Notes: generated by a model not told the origin, from the sequence alone. 64,000 bases of DNA from Spirochaetota bacterium (GCA_029552945.1 JAKPDD010000043.1:70516-134515), one strand, 5' to 3'; counted from the stretch's first letter, positions 28,270 to 37,380 are shown. Numbers and translations: made by a program.

Positions 28270-29886
28270 GTGGCTAATAGTGGTTTAAGGAATAAAATTT
28301 TCAGAAACATTTTTATAATATTAGCAATTTTAATTATAATATTTACAGTATTGGTTTCTATTTTAACTTACAGGGCAGGATTAGATAATACTTTTGCTAT
28401 AATCAGGCAGAGAAATCTTGCAATGAAAAATTATATCCTATGGTATTTTATACCTCTTAGAAATACTGTTGGTGTATTATCAGAAAATCCAAAATTAAAG
28501 AAAGGGATAAACATAACATTGTTAGAGAGAGAAGAGATACTTGAGTTGTATAGAGTTATTAAAATGATAATTCCAAATATAAATTATGTCTATTCAGGGT
28601 ATAAAGAAAATAAGAGTCTTTTAATAAACGATTATATTCCACCATCTGGATTTGATCCTACTGTAAGACCATGGTATACTAAAGCTCTTGAATCTCATCC
28701 CTATCTTTCAGATGGTATTCCGTATCAGGAGATAAAGGATAAGAGTTGGCTTGTGTCTATTAGTAAAACAATAACAGATCGTAATGGTAAGATTATAGGG
28801 GTGATTTCTGTTGATGCATCTTTACAGAATATAGTTGACAAGATTACTGTTGGTGATTCTAGCTTGAAAACTTCATATAGTTATATTACAAATAGGAATA
28901 ATGTGATTATAGTCCATCGTGATGGTAGATTCTTAAATCGTATGTTAAAGGATGTTATAAATCCAGTACCTGATTTCAAACAGGAGGAGGGAGAATTTAG
29001 TTATGTTACTATTGATGGTGAAGACAAAATAGCTTATTATAATAAAATAGATGAACTTGGATGGACTTTAATAACTGTAGTGAATAAAAATGAGGTTGTT
29101 TTACCATTAATTTTTAAAATAGTTTTAATTTTTATTGGCATTATTTCGGTAGCTATAATATTAGGGATTTTAATAAATAATTTTTTAGTAAAGGACTTAT
29201 CATCTTCTATTGTAAGCAAAGATCACTCGTTAGACTATTCTTTAAATAAAGAAAAACAGACTCAATATATAAATACTGAAATGAAGATAATTACTAATAA
29301 AATTCAGGATGTCCTTAACGAAGAATTATACAGTAAAAATCAGCAACTTATCGACATGAATGATAAACTGGAACTTGCTTCTATTACAGATAATCTTACG
29401 GGTTTATATGACAGGAAAAAAATTATGAAGGAAATTGAAAGAGAAAGGCTTATCTTAGAAAAGAGAGATAATTATGATGTTTCAATACTTATGCTTGATA
29501 TAGATGATTTTAAAGATATAAACGATAAATATGGTTTTCTGGAAGGTGATTTGGTTCTAAAAAAACTTGCAAATTTTGTTAGGTCTTTAATAAGACCGAC
29601 AGATATTTTTGGAAGATGGGAAGGAGGAAAGTTTGTTCTTATCTTGCCCGAAACTGATTTGACTTATGCTTCTATTATTGCTGAAAATTTAAGAATTTTT
29701 TTAGGTAAACATTTAATAGTAAATGATAAAAACCTAACTATAAGTATTGGTGCTGTACAGTTAAAAAGTGATAAAAGTTTTGATAATATTATAAAAGACG
29801 TAGAGAGTATGCTTTATAAAGCTAAAAAGGCTGGTAAAAACAGAGTGGAATATCTAAAAGATGATGGGAATAATTCTAAATTTTAA
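28270..29886 (+). CDS. Cache-domain membrane protein with degenerate GGDEF domain
   Basis: 538 residues: N-terminal helix (about 12-35), a periplasmic double-Cache sensor (about 40-275) with the ligand-pocket stretch VRPWYTKALE, a second helix (about 278-305), a linker, and a GGDEF domain from about 380. LDIDDFKDINDKYG and the allosteric RxxD I-site (RPTD, 442-445) are conserved, but the active-site loop reads EGGKF at 451-455 instead of GG(D/E)EF. Diguanylate cyclase activity is doubtful; c-di-GMP binding at the I-site is plausible. The start is GTG 28270 with AAGGAG upstream. Confidence 0.9.
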   Translation: MANSGLRNKIFRNIFIILAILIIIFTVLVSILTYRAGLDNTFAIIRQRNLAMKNYILWYFIPLRNTVGVLSENPKLKKGINITLLEREEILELYRVIKMIIPNINYVYSGYKENKSLLINDYIPPSGFDPTVRPWYTKALESHPYLSDGIPYQEIKDKSWLVSISKTITDRNGKIIGVISVDASLQNIVDKITVGDSSLKTSYSYITNRNNVIIVHRDGRFLNRMLKDVINPVPDFKQEEGEFSYVTIDGEDKIAYYNKIDELGWTLITVVNKNEVVLPLIFKIVLIFIGIISVAIILGILINNFLVKDLSSSIVSKDHSLDYSLNKEKQTQYINTEMKIITNKIQDVLNEELYSKNQQLIDMNDKLELASITDNLTGLYDRKKIMKEIERERLILEKRDNYDVSILMLDIDDFKDINDKYGFLEGDLVLKKLANFVRSLIRPTDIFGRWEGGKFVLILPETDLTYASIIAENLRIFLGKHLIVNDKNLTISIGAVQLKSDKSFDNIIKDVESMLYKAKKAGKNRVEYLKDDGNNSKF

Positions 29887-29897
29887 GTATTAATATT

Positions 29898-29919
29898 TAA
29901 TAGGGAGCCTGTTATTTTT
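29898..29919 (+). terminator. Probable terminator after the Cache-GGDEF gene
   Basis: TAATAGG (29898-29904) pairs with CCTGTTA (29908-29914) including one wobble, with a 3-nt loop, followed by TTTTT. The stem is short, so confidence is moderate. Confidence 0.45.
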
Positions 29920-30275
29920 ATACTTTTTATAACTTGATAATTGTGATTTATTTTAGAATTATTTGTCTTAGTTGATATAAATATTGTTTAGAACTTAAAA
30001 ATATTTTTTTGATTAATTTTGTTACTATTCAATTTTTTTAGAAAATTTTATTTATAAAAAATTTTAATATTAACAAGTTTTTTAATTTTTGCTTTATTAT
30101 TAGTAATTAATTTTATGTGACTGTTTAATAATTTACGTATTCTAGTGTCTTTTTTATGAATGTTATAAAATCATAAAGTTTATGGAAATAAAAAACTATT
30201 GACATTAAAGTAAAAATGGTTATATATATTTTTATATAGAGTAGAAACTAAACTATAAAATTAAGGTGGTTAAAA
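29920..30275 (+). promoter_or_regulatory. rpoN upstream region with sigma-70 promoter
   Basis: This very AT-rich 356-bp gap carries no gene I can support. Near its end TTGACA (30199-30204) and TATATA (30221-30226) are separated by 16 bp, a good sigma-70 promoter about 40 bp before the rpoN ribosome site AAGGTGG (30263-30269). Confidence 0.6.
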
Positions 30276-31760
30276 GTGAGAAATGGTACATTTATAAAAC
30301 AGACTCAAAGACAGATATTAGCACCGTTAATTCAACAAAATATTCAGATATTACTAATGAATACAACTGACCTTATACAGGAAATAAATAGAAAAATTGA
30401 AGAAAATCCATTTCTTGAGATAGAAAATGATATAAATGATAATAAAGTAAGAGATAAGGTTAATAAGGCAAAAGAGATTATAAAGAATAGGGATGAATAT
30501 TTAGAAAACCTTGTTATAAAAGATATATATGAGGATACTAATGATTTTTATTTTGATAAGAGGTCTTATGAAGATTCAACCAGCGATACAAAACAATTTT
30601 TTCTAACTAATGCAATATACAATAAAGAGACTCTCTATGATGATCTTAAAAAACAGATAAGCCTTCTTGATCTTGATAATGAGGAGAAGAAGATAGCAGA
30701 TATTATAATATCATCACTTAATAATCATGGACTTCTTGTTACAAGTGTTGAAGAGATAGCAAAATATTTGGAGACAAGTGTTGCTAAGGTTGAAAATGTT
30801 CTTAAGAAGATTCAGAATCTTGACCCACCGGGGATAGGTTCAAGGTCAATTAGTGAATATGTTCTTACGCAATTAGAAAAAAAGTTTTCAAAAGAATCTG
30901 AGCTTTATAAAATAGCTTACGAATATTTCAGAGTCTTTCAAGAGATAGAAAACTCATTTTCAAAAAAAAGTGATAGTGATGAAAATATTGCTGATATTAT
31001 AAAGAAAAAGACAGTAGATGAGATTTCGGTAAGGTTAGGTTATCCAAAAAATTATATAATATCATGTCTAAAAAAAATAGAGAAAGAGGTTGATTCTTTA
31101 CCAGAAATAAGTAATGAAGGAAATGCTGTTTATATAATACCTGATATAATAGTAAGTATAAATAAAAAAGATATGAGTCTTGAACTTAAAGTATTTGATG
31201 AGTATTTACCAAGAATAAAACTTAATTCAGATTATAAACAGGCTATAAAAAAGAAGAGGGGGGAAGATGTAAATGATGAAATAAAAGAGTTAAAAGAAAA
31301 ATATCAGGAAGCAAAAATTTTTATAAACTCTTTACAGAGAAGAACGTCAACACTTTATGAACTTGCATCAAAACTTGCTGAAATACAGAAAGAGTTTTTC
31401 TTTTATGGCCCTTCACATATAAAACCACTTACTGTAAAAGAGATGGCTGAAATTTTAAGGGTAAACGATTCAACAGTGAGCAGGATAATAAATAATAAAT
31501 ATATATTAACTCCATTTGGTATATATCCTCTGAAATACCTTTTTTCTCATAAAGTTGATTCATCTTACGGGGAAGTATCAGCAAAAAAAGTTTATGAAAT
31601 GATAAAAAAGATTATAGAAAATGAGGGCAATAATTCAAAATTGAGTGATGTAAAGATCCAGCAGATATTAAATAGTCAGGGGATAAAAATATCAAGGAGA
31701 ACTGTTGCTAAGTATAGACAAAAATTAAATATAAAGTCTTCTTTTCAAAGAAAATCTTAA
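30276..31760 (+). CDS. rpoN: RNA polymerase sigma-54 factor
   Basis: 494 residues. Region I is Gln/Leu-rich (FIKQTQRQILAPLIQQNIQI), the activator-responsive segment. The core-binding domain includes the NLDPPGIGSRSISEYVLTQL stretch in two parts. The C-terminus carries a helix-turn-helix (TVKEMAEILRVNDSTVSRIINNKYI) that recognises -12, and the RpoN box SRRTVAKYRQKL that recognises -24. The start is GTG 30276. hpf follows 11 bp later, the order seen in many bacteria. Confidence 0.97.
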   Translation: MRNGTFIKQTQRQILAPLIQQNIQILLMNTTDLIQEINRKIEENPFLEIENDINDNKVRDKVNKAKEIIKNRDEYLENLVIKDIYEDTNDFYFDKRSYEDSTSDTKQFFLTNAIYNKETLYDDLKKQISLLDLDNEEKKIADIIISSLNNHGLLVTSVEEIAKYLETSVAKVENVLKKIQNLDPPGIGSRSISEYVLTQLEKKFSKESELYKIAYEYFRVFQEIENSFSKKSDSDENIADIIKKKTVDEISVRLGYPKNYIISCLKKIEKEVDSLPEISNEGNAVYIIPDIIVSINKKDMSLELKVFDEYLPRIKLNSDYKQAIKKKRGEDVNDEIKELKEKYQEAKIFINSLQRRTSTLYELASKLAEIQKEFFFYGPSHIKPLTVKEMAEILRVNDSTVSRIINNKYILTPFGIYPLKYLFSHKVDSSYGEVSAKKVYEMIKKIIENEGNNSKLSDVKIQQILNSQGIKISRRTVAKYRQKLNIKSSFQRKS

Positions 31761-31771
31761 GGGGGTTTAAA

Positions 31772-32557
31772 ATGCAACTACAAATTAGTGGAAAAAATAT
31801 TAAAGTGACTGATGCTTTAAGGTCGTATGTGGAAAAAAAGATGGAGAGAATAAAGTTTTATTTTCCACATTTAATTGATGTACATGTTGTTATGGAAGTG
31901 GAAAAAATAATACATAAGGTAGAAATAACAGTAAAGTCTGATGGAAAAATATTTCATTCAGAATATAAAGACCAGGATATGTACAGTGCTATAGATAATT
32001 TGATTGATAGACTTGAAAAACAGGTTGTAAGATATAAGAATAAACTTCAGGACTTTGAATCAAAAAGAGTAACTCAATTAGAAGAAAAACAGAAGGAAAA
32101 ACAGATTAAATTTACAAAAGTAAGAGAGGTTTTTTTAAAACCAATGTCAGATGATGAGGCTATATTACAATTGGCAAGTTCAGACTTTAGGTTTGCAATA
32201 TATAAAAGTACACCACCTTTAACAGAGGATCAATATAACAATATAGATACTTTAAAAATAGATTATTTAAACTCTATAGTTGTTAAAGATGAGAATAGTC
32301 CTAATAGTTTTTCAATAATAAAAGGTAATAATGGTAAATGGGAAAAAATATCAGTAGTTTTAAACAAAAATAATATAAAAAAAGGTGATAAAAAAGATAA
32401 GGTTGTTATAAAAGAGGAAGATCTAACAGATGCTGTTAATGAACTTATTAACTCTGATAAGAATTATCATATATTCTATGAATCAGAGTCAAAGTCTTTA
32501 AATATTATTTATAAAAGAAAGGATGGTAACCTCGGTATAATAACGGGAAAAGTTTAA
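31772..32557 (+). CDS. hpf: Long ribosome hibernation promotion factor with an apparently duplicated C-terminal domain
   Basis: Binds 70S ribosomes and dimerises them in stationary phase. Residues 1-100 are the S30AE domain (MQLQISGKNIKVTDALRSYV). In ordinary long HPF (about 175-190 residues) a linker leads to one dimerisation domain. Here 261 residues contain a first copy-like start at about 126-195 (SDDEAILQLASSDFRFAIYKS) and a second at 217-261 (LTDAVNELINSD, then SLNIIYKRKDGNLGII, the classical ending). GGGGG precedes ATG 31772. It overlaps the convergent permease gene by 4 bp. Confidence 0.9.
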   Translation: MQLQISGKNIKVTDALRSYVEKKMERIKFYFPHLIDVHVVMEVEKIIHKVEITVKSDGKIFHSEYKDQDMYSAIDNLIDRLEKQVVRYKNKLQDFESKRVTQLEEKQKEKQIKFTKVREVFLKPMSDDEAILQLASSDFRFAIYKSTPPLTEDQYNNIDTLKIDYLNSIVVKDENSPNSFSIIKGNNGKWEKISVVLNKNNIKKGDKKDKVVIKEEDLTDAVNELINSDKNYHIFYESESKSLNIIYKRKDGNLGIITGKV

Positions 32558-33450
32558 TAGAAAGACTTTTTTATACTGACTAATACAAGTGGTAGGCATA
32601 CTATTCCTGTTAGTATGCCTATTGGCAGTTCTTCAAAAATAAGGAGGTTTTTGCTAATAAAATCCAGAAGAACGAGAACTGATCCGCTTGCAATAAGCGA
32701 AAAAAAAGTATAAATCATATTTGATTTAAATATTATTCTTATAATATTTGATACTACAAGTCCAAAAAATGGTACAGGGCCTACAAATGTTGATAAGAAA
32801 CTTATAAAAATTCCAATTATAAAGACCATAAAAGTAATCTGAGTTTTAAAATTTTTTCCTAATATTTCTTCATACACTGGTGAAATGCTTATAAGTATAA
32901 TTTTTGGTAAATAAAAGTAAAAACTTATTATTAAAAATATATACATTATTATTAATGTGATTATTTCACACCATGAATAGAATGAAAAACTGCCAAAGAT
33001 CCATCTTGATAGTACTTGTGATGACTTAAAAGAGGTGATATAATTTATAAAAGATATACCACTCCCAAAAAATATACTCAGGGAAATGCCAATTAAAACA
33101 AAAGAGTTAGAGCCCAATCTTTTTCTAATAAATATGACAAGTAAGGTAGTGATTGATATTCCGCCTATTATACTAAAAAAGAGCGGATTTAAGTCAAGAA
33201 TATATGCAATAGATGCAAAAAAAGCTACTCCTGAACTTATTCCAAGTGTATATTCTGATGCAAGGGGTGTTCTTGTTAAAGATTGTAATATAAATGATAT
33301 TATAGATATACCAGAACCAACCAGGAATACAAATATAACTCGTGTAAGTCTTAGTTTATATATTAATAAACTTGATGCTGGATATAAAATATATATCAAA
33401 AACAGTATTAGACTAATAAAAAAAAGTAATAGTAAGTTAAATCTTCTCAA
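32554..33450 (-). CDS. FecCD/BtuC-type ABC transporter permease
   Basis: Inner-membrane permease of a siderophore, haem or cobalamin importer. 298 residues, about nine helices. FecCD hallmarks: RLTRVIFVFLVGSGISI, QSLTRTPLASEYTLGISSG, GPVPFFGLVVSNIIR and ELPIGILTGIVCLPLVLV. Slightly short for the family (about 320-340). The start is TTG 33450, which overlaps the argF stop as TTGA with no ribosome site, so translation depends on argF. No ATPase or binding protein is adjacent. Confidence 0.88.
   Translation of the reverse strand: MRRFNLLLLFFISLILFLIYILYPASSLLIYKLRLTRVIFVFLVGSGISIISFILQSLTRTPLASEYTLGISSGVAFFASIAYILDLNPLFFSIIGGISITTLLVIFIRKRLGSNSFVLIGISLSIFFGSGISFINYITSFKSSQVLSRWIFGSFSFYSWCEIITLIIMYIFLIISFYFYLPKIILISISPVYEEILGKNFKTQITFMVFIIGIFISFLSTFVGPVPFFGLVVSNIIRIIFKSNMIYTFFSLIASGSVLVLLDFISKNLLIFEELPIGILTGIVCLPLVLVSIKKSFY
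32593..32621 (+). promoter_or_regulatory. Perfect 11-bp inverted repeat at the hpf/permease convergent end
   Basis: TAGGCATACTA (32593-32603) and TAGTATGCCTA (32611-32621) flank a 7-nt loop. It lies 36 bp past the hpf stop but inside the last part of the permease coding sequence, so it must satisfy both. It could form the 3' end of hpf mRNA; no T-run follows directly. Confidence 0.6.
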
Positions 33451-34382
33451 GATAGGAGTTTTATCATTATTGCTTTTTGTACATGTAGTCTGTTTTCAGC
33501 TTCGTCAAAAACTCTTGAATGAGGGCCATCCATAACCTCATCTGTTATCTCCATGCCTCTATTTGCAGGCAAGCAGTGTAATACTATAACATCAGTCTTT
33601 GCAACTTTTATGACATCTCTGTCTATCCTATAATTTTTAAATACTTTTATTCTTTCTTCTGATTCAGATTCCTGTCCCATACTTACCCATACGTCGGTGT
33701 ATAATACATCAGCATCTTTTGCAAGTTCAATATGGTCATTTCCCATTATTATTTTTGCACCACTCTTTTTTGCATTTTCTTCTGCTATTTCTATTATCTG
33801 TTTTGGTATTTCATATCCTTTTGGTGTAGCAATCCTTATTTCGTTACCCATCATTGATGATAGTAAAAGGAGAGAAGATGCTACATTATTACCATCTCCA
33901 ATAAATGTTAATTTAAGATTTGATGGATTATTTACAAACTGGGGCTTATTTTCAAATATAGTAAAAAAGTCTGCTAAAGCCTGACATGGGTGTAATAAAT
34001 CAGTAAGCCCGTTTATTACTGGCACATCTGCTGAGTTTGCAAGTTCAACAACTTCTTCGTGTTTATATGTTCTTATAACTATACCATTAACGTACCTTGA
34101 TAATACTTTAGCTGTATCATATATTGTTTCACCTTTATTAAGTTGTATATCATTTTTATTAAGATAGATAGCTGATCCACCTAATTGTCTTATACCAACT
34201 TCAAAAGATACTCTTGTTCTTGTTGATGTTTTGGAAAATATCATAGCTATTATTTTGTTCTTAAGATATTTTTTATATATACCTTTCCTTATTTGTTTTT
34301 TTAGTTTATGTGTAAATTCAAATAATTTCCATATCTCATCTATAGAAAAGTCTGTAACAGACAAAAAGTCTCTTTTTTTCAT
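33447..34382 (-). CDS. argF: Ornithine carbamoyltransferase
   Basis: Makes citrulline from ornithine and carbamoyl phosphate (arginine synthesis, or the reverse in the deiminase pathway). 311 residues with the carbamoyl-phosphate loop SKTSTRTRVSFEVG near 54, HPCQALADFF near 135, the TDVWVSMGQE ornithine loop near 232 and HCLPANRG near 274. These separate it from aspartate carbamoyltransferase. AGGAG precedes ATG 34382. It overlaps the permease gene by 4 bp. Confidence 0.96.
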   Translation of the reverse strand: MKKRDFLSVTDFSIDEIWKLFEFTHKLKKQIRKGIYKKYLKNKIIAMIFSKTSTRTRVSFEVGIRQLGGSAIYLNKNDIQLNKGETIYDTAKVLSRYVNGIVIRTYKHEEVVELANSADVPVINGLTDLLHPCQALADFFTIFENKPQFVNNPSNLKLTFIGDGNNVASSLLLLSSMMGNEIRIATPKGYEIPKQIIEIAEENAKKSGAKIIMGNDHIELAKDADVLYTDVWVSMGQESESEERIKVFKNYRIDRDVIKVAKTDVIVLHCLPANRGMEITDEVMDGPHSRVFDEAENRLHVQKAIMIKLLS

Positions 34383-34495
34383 AATTTTCTCCTGAAAAGT
34401 GAAATAAAGATTATAAAATTAATAATTCAATTTTAAAATTAAAAATTATTTAATTTTTAATAAAAAAAGTATAAAAAATATTCTATAAAATCTTT

Positions 34496-35026
34496 TTACT
34501 CACCTCCAAGGTCTTTATAGAGTTTTTTAACTTTTTCTATAAAATCGACTTCGTATAACTGAATTTCTCTTGATGTTAATATAGACTTTAGTATAAATCT
34601 TGCTTGATTTTTAGCGTTTATATTATCAGTTAAGGAATAAATATAACTTAAAAAATAACCTGCTTCATAATCCTTTGGTTTTATTTTTAAAAGTTCTTTT
34701 AATGCTTTTATAGCTTCAACATCGTCCTTAAGATAGTAAAAACTAAGAGCAAGATTATAGTAATAGTCTGGATCTTTTTTGATACTTAGGGATTTTTGAA
34801 AATAGATTATGGCATTTTTGTAATCCTTATTGTCAAAATATATACAACCAAGGTTGTAGTATGCAATATCATTTTTAGGATTTGTCTCTATTGCTTTAAG
34901 ATATAAAGCTATCTCTTCTTTTGAGTTGTTATTTAAAGATATTGCTTTATTTATCATATCTTTATCATTGGCATTTATATTGATAATTATTGAAACTAAA
35001 AAAAGTTTAAAAATTAATTTTTTCAT
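34496..35026 (-). CDS. Exported TPR protein
   Basis: 176 residues. A Sec signal peptide (KLIFKLFLVSIIININA) is followed by about three TPR units: NDIAYYNLGCIYFDNKDYKNAIIYFQKSL in two parts, then PDYYYNLALSFYYLKDDVEA and DYEAGYFLSYIYSL. Probably periplasmic, for protein-protein contacts; no catalytic motif. AAGG lies 5-6 bp before ATG 35026. Confidence 0.8.
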   Translation of the reverse strand: MKKLIFKLFLVSIIININANDKDMINKAISLNNNSKEEIALYLKAIETNPKNDIAYYNLGCIYFDNKDYKNAIIYFQKSLSIKKDPDYYYNLALSFYYLKDDVEAIKALKELLKIKPKDYEAGYFLSYIYSLTDNINAKNQARFILKSILTSREIQLYEVDFIEKVKKLYKDLGGE

Positions 35027-35117
35027 TGTAATGCCTTAGATTTTTGTTACTATTTTTTATGTTTTATTAAATTTAATTTAATTTTCCTGGATTTATATCT
35101 TTTATAGGGAGGTTAAT

Positions 35118-35639
35118 GTGAAAAAGTATTTTTTTATATTTATTCTATTTATATTTGTTTTTTCATGTTCTAAAAATCAAGATAAAAAAGAGGCTAATGA
35201 AAAAACACATGAAAAAAAGGTTGATTCTAATGAGATTGTTTATACACCAAAAATAAAAATAGAAAAAATAAATAAGTTGAACGTTGAAAACTTTGTTAAA
35301 ATATATATTTCAAGAATGGAACAGGAAATATTGTGGATATTGAAAATGAGGGAAAAGTCTAAGGGAAAGGATCTTATTGAATCTGATCAGGAATCGGGTG
35401 ATAATGAAATGTTTATGAAACAGAAAAAAGAGTTTGAAGATAATTTCTTTAAGAGTTGGGGTATAACTCAAACTGAGTTTGAGAGTTTTGCTAACTCTAA
35501 CGATGAAAAAATAAGTGAATATATAAATAAAAATCATGATCTTCAGGTGATAATTGATGAGATACAGAAAATAAATGAAAAACTTTATAATCCTGAAGAT
35601 ATGGATGATGAATTAATGACCAATGAAAATAATGAATAA
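35118..35639 (+). CDS. Predicted lipoprotein, unknown
   Basis: 173 residues. A hydrophobic signal ends in the lipobox VFSC at about 17-20, followed by a Lys/Glu-rich linker and a helical, acidic domain with no recognised motif. The start is GTG 35118, set by GGGAGG 5-6 bases upstream; a nearby ATG is closed at once by a stop. The next gene also encodes a lipoprotein, 9 bp on. Confidence 0.72.
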   Translation: MKKYFFIFILFIFVFSCSKNQDKKEANEKTHEKKVDSNEIVYTPKIKIEKINKLNVENFVKIYISRMEQEILWILKMREKSKGKDLIESDQESGDNEMFMKQKKEFEDNFFKSWGITQTEFESFANSNDEKISEYINKNHDLQVIIDEIQKINEKLYNPEDMDDELMTNENNE

Positions 35640-35648
35640 ATTTTTATA

Positions 35649-36299
35649 ATGAAATTTTATCATTTTTTTTTAAATATTTTTTTTACTTTAATTTTAGTTT
35701 CCTGTTTTTCTGATAGGTTAGTAAAGACAGATGAAAGTTATAATTTTTACATTATAAATGGTTATGTTTCATCAAGGAAAGATTCAGTTTCTCTTGATAT
35801 ATTTATAGAAGTTGATAGGATAGCTAAAGTTTACAAGATAGAATGCTATGATACTCTACTTGGTAAAAAAAGATTTATAATTATTATACAGAATGATATT
35901 TGGGAAGTTATTGATGAAAAAGGTCATAAATATAGAATAGATCTGAATGATCCTATATTTGATATTTTACCTGATCCCTCTATTTTTAATTATATATCTT
36001 TTTTTTATGGGAAAACACCCTATTTAATAAATCCTGATAAGGTTGAAGAAAAGAATAATGAGAAAATATATTATAGAGGTGATTATATTCAAAAATTATA
36101 TTTTTCAGATAAAAAACTTGAATATTTTGAGATATATAGAGGTGAAAAAAAGTTTTTTAAGTTTGAATATAAGGGATATATAGAGATAATAAATGATAAA
36201 GAGAGTATGATTTTCCCAAAATTACTATATATTTATGATTATAAGAACTTTAAGAAAATAGAATGGTGGTTTGATAGTGTAAAATTTGGTTCTAAATAA
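35649..36299 (+). CDS. Predicted lipoprotein, unknown (beta-rich)
   Basis: 216 residues. A signal peptide ends in LVSC (about 16-19). The rest alternates hydrophobic and charged residues (FYIINGYVSSRKDSVSLDI, WWFDSVKFGS) and suggests a beta sandwich or half-barrel, loosely like LolA/LolB-type lipid-binding proteins; that resemblance is weak. There is no clear ribosome site, so it may be coupled to the upstream lipoprotein gene. Confidence 0.68.
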   Translation: MKFYHFFLNIFFTLILVSCFSDRLVKTDESYNFYIINGYVSSRKDSVSLDIFIEVDRIAKVYKIECYDTLLGKKRFIIIIQNDIWEVIDEKGHKYRIDLNDPIFDILPDPSIFNYISFFYGKTPYLINPDKVEEKNNEKIYYRGDYIQKLYFSDKKLEYFEIYRGEKKFFKFEYKGYIEIINDKESMIFPKLLYIYDYKNFKKIEWWFDSVKFGSK

Positions 36300-36344
36300 G
36301 TTTTTTTTTATAAATTTTCAAAAAAAAATTTAAGGAGAAATAAA

Positions 36345-37214
36345 ATGGAAGCTATAATGAATATAGAACTTCCTTTAAAACTTTTACATAAAGGTAAAGT
36401 AAGGAATATGTATGAAATTGATTCTGAAACTCTATTATTGGTTGCAACAGATAGAGTGTCAGCTTTTGACAGGGTTTTTCCTAATGGTATACCGGGTAAA
36501 GGTAAAATACTTACTCAAATATCGAATAAATGGTTTAAAATAATAAATTATCCTAATCATATTATAGAAACTGATATTGAAAACTTTCCTGAGCCACTTA
36601 ATAAGTATTTTGAACTTGAGGATAGGACTGTTATTGTAAAGAAAGCTAAGAGAATAGATATAGAATGTGTTGTAAGAGGATTTATAATAGGTAGTGGCTG
36701 GAAAGAATATAAAGAGAGTGGGAGTGTTTGTGGAATTAAACTTCCTAAGGGTCTTAAAATGGCATCAAAGCTTTCTGAACCTATATTTACACCAGCATTT
36801 AAAAATGATAAAGGGCACGATGAAAATATAACTTTTGAAAGAATGGTTGATATAACAGGCTATGAAATTGCTAATAAGTTAAAAGATATATCTATTGATA
36901 TATACACTAAAGCGTATAATATACTTTATGATAAAGGGATAATCCTTGCTGATACAAAGTTTGAGTTTGGAATATATAATGGTGAAATAATATTAATAGA
37001 TGAGATACTAACACCGGATTCATCAAGGTTCTGGGTAAAAGAGTTTTATAAGGAGGGAGAATCTCCTGTAAGTTATGATAAGCAGTTTATAAGAGATTAT
37101 TGTATATCTATCGGGTGGGAGGGAGATACTGATGCACCGTCACTCCCGGATGAGATAGTAAAAAAAACACTTGAAAAGTATAACGAGATATACTCAATAA
37201 TAAGTTCTATATAA
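36345..37214 (+). CDS. purC: Phosphoribosylaminoimidazole-succinocarboxamide synthase (SAICAR synthetase)
   Basis: ATP-dependent step of purine synthesis joining aspartate to CAIR. 289 residues, the longer eukaryote-like form. Motifs: HKGKVRNMYEID near 15-26, TDRVSAFDRVFPNGIPGKG, IECVVRGFIIGSGWKEY, and LIDEILTPDSSRFW near 228-241. AAGGAG lies 8 bp before ATG 36345. No other pur genes are adjacent. Confidence 0.96.
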   Translation: MEAIMNIELPLKLLHKGKVRNMYEIDSETLLLVATDRVSAFDRVFPNGIPGKGKILTQISNKWFKIINYPNHIIETDIENFPEPLNKYFELEDRTVIVKKAKRIDIECVVRGFIIGSGWKEYKESGSVCGIKLPKGLKMASKLSEPIFTPAFKNDKGHDENITFERMVDITGYEIANKLKDISIDIYTKAYNILYDKGIILADTKFEFGIYNGEIILIDEILTPDSSRFWVKEFYKEGESPVSYDKQFIRDYCISIGWEGDTDAPSLPDEIVKKTLEKYNEIYSIISSI

Positions 37215-37247
37215 TTATTTATTTAAAAATTAAAATGGAGGGGGACC

Positions 37248-37349
37248 ATGTTCAGTTTATGGATAAGATTTTTGAAAAACTTTTACCTTATTTTTGAAAA
37301 TAACTATAAAAACTTTAAAGTCGATAAAAATAAGATAAAATATTTATAA
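37248..37349 (+). CDS. Candidate 33-residue small protein or leader peptide
   Basis: A 33-codon frame (MFSLWIRFLKNFYLIFENN...) begins ATG 37248 directly after GGAGGGGG (37237-37244), one of the strongest ribosome sites in the window, and stops 5 bp before a terminator hairpin. The first half is hydrophobic/aromatic and the second basic, as for a small membrane-binding peptide. It lies 33 bp after purC and 230 bp before trpS; it has one Trp codon and many Phe/Tyr codons. No homologue is recognised. Confidence 0.55.
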   Translation: MFSLWIRFLKNFYLIFENNYKNFKVDKNKIKYL

Positions 37350-37353
37350 TCTT

Positions 37354-37380
37354 AAAGCTGGGGGGATACCCGGCTTTCTT
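37354..37380 (+). terminator. Terminator after the small ORF
   Basis: AAAGCTGGG (37354-37362) pairs with CCCGGCTTT (37369-37377), one T-G wobble, loop GGGATA, followed by CTT. It ends the purC / small-ORF transcript. The next 190 bp to trpS are AT-rich with no further gene seen. Confidence 0.75.
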
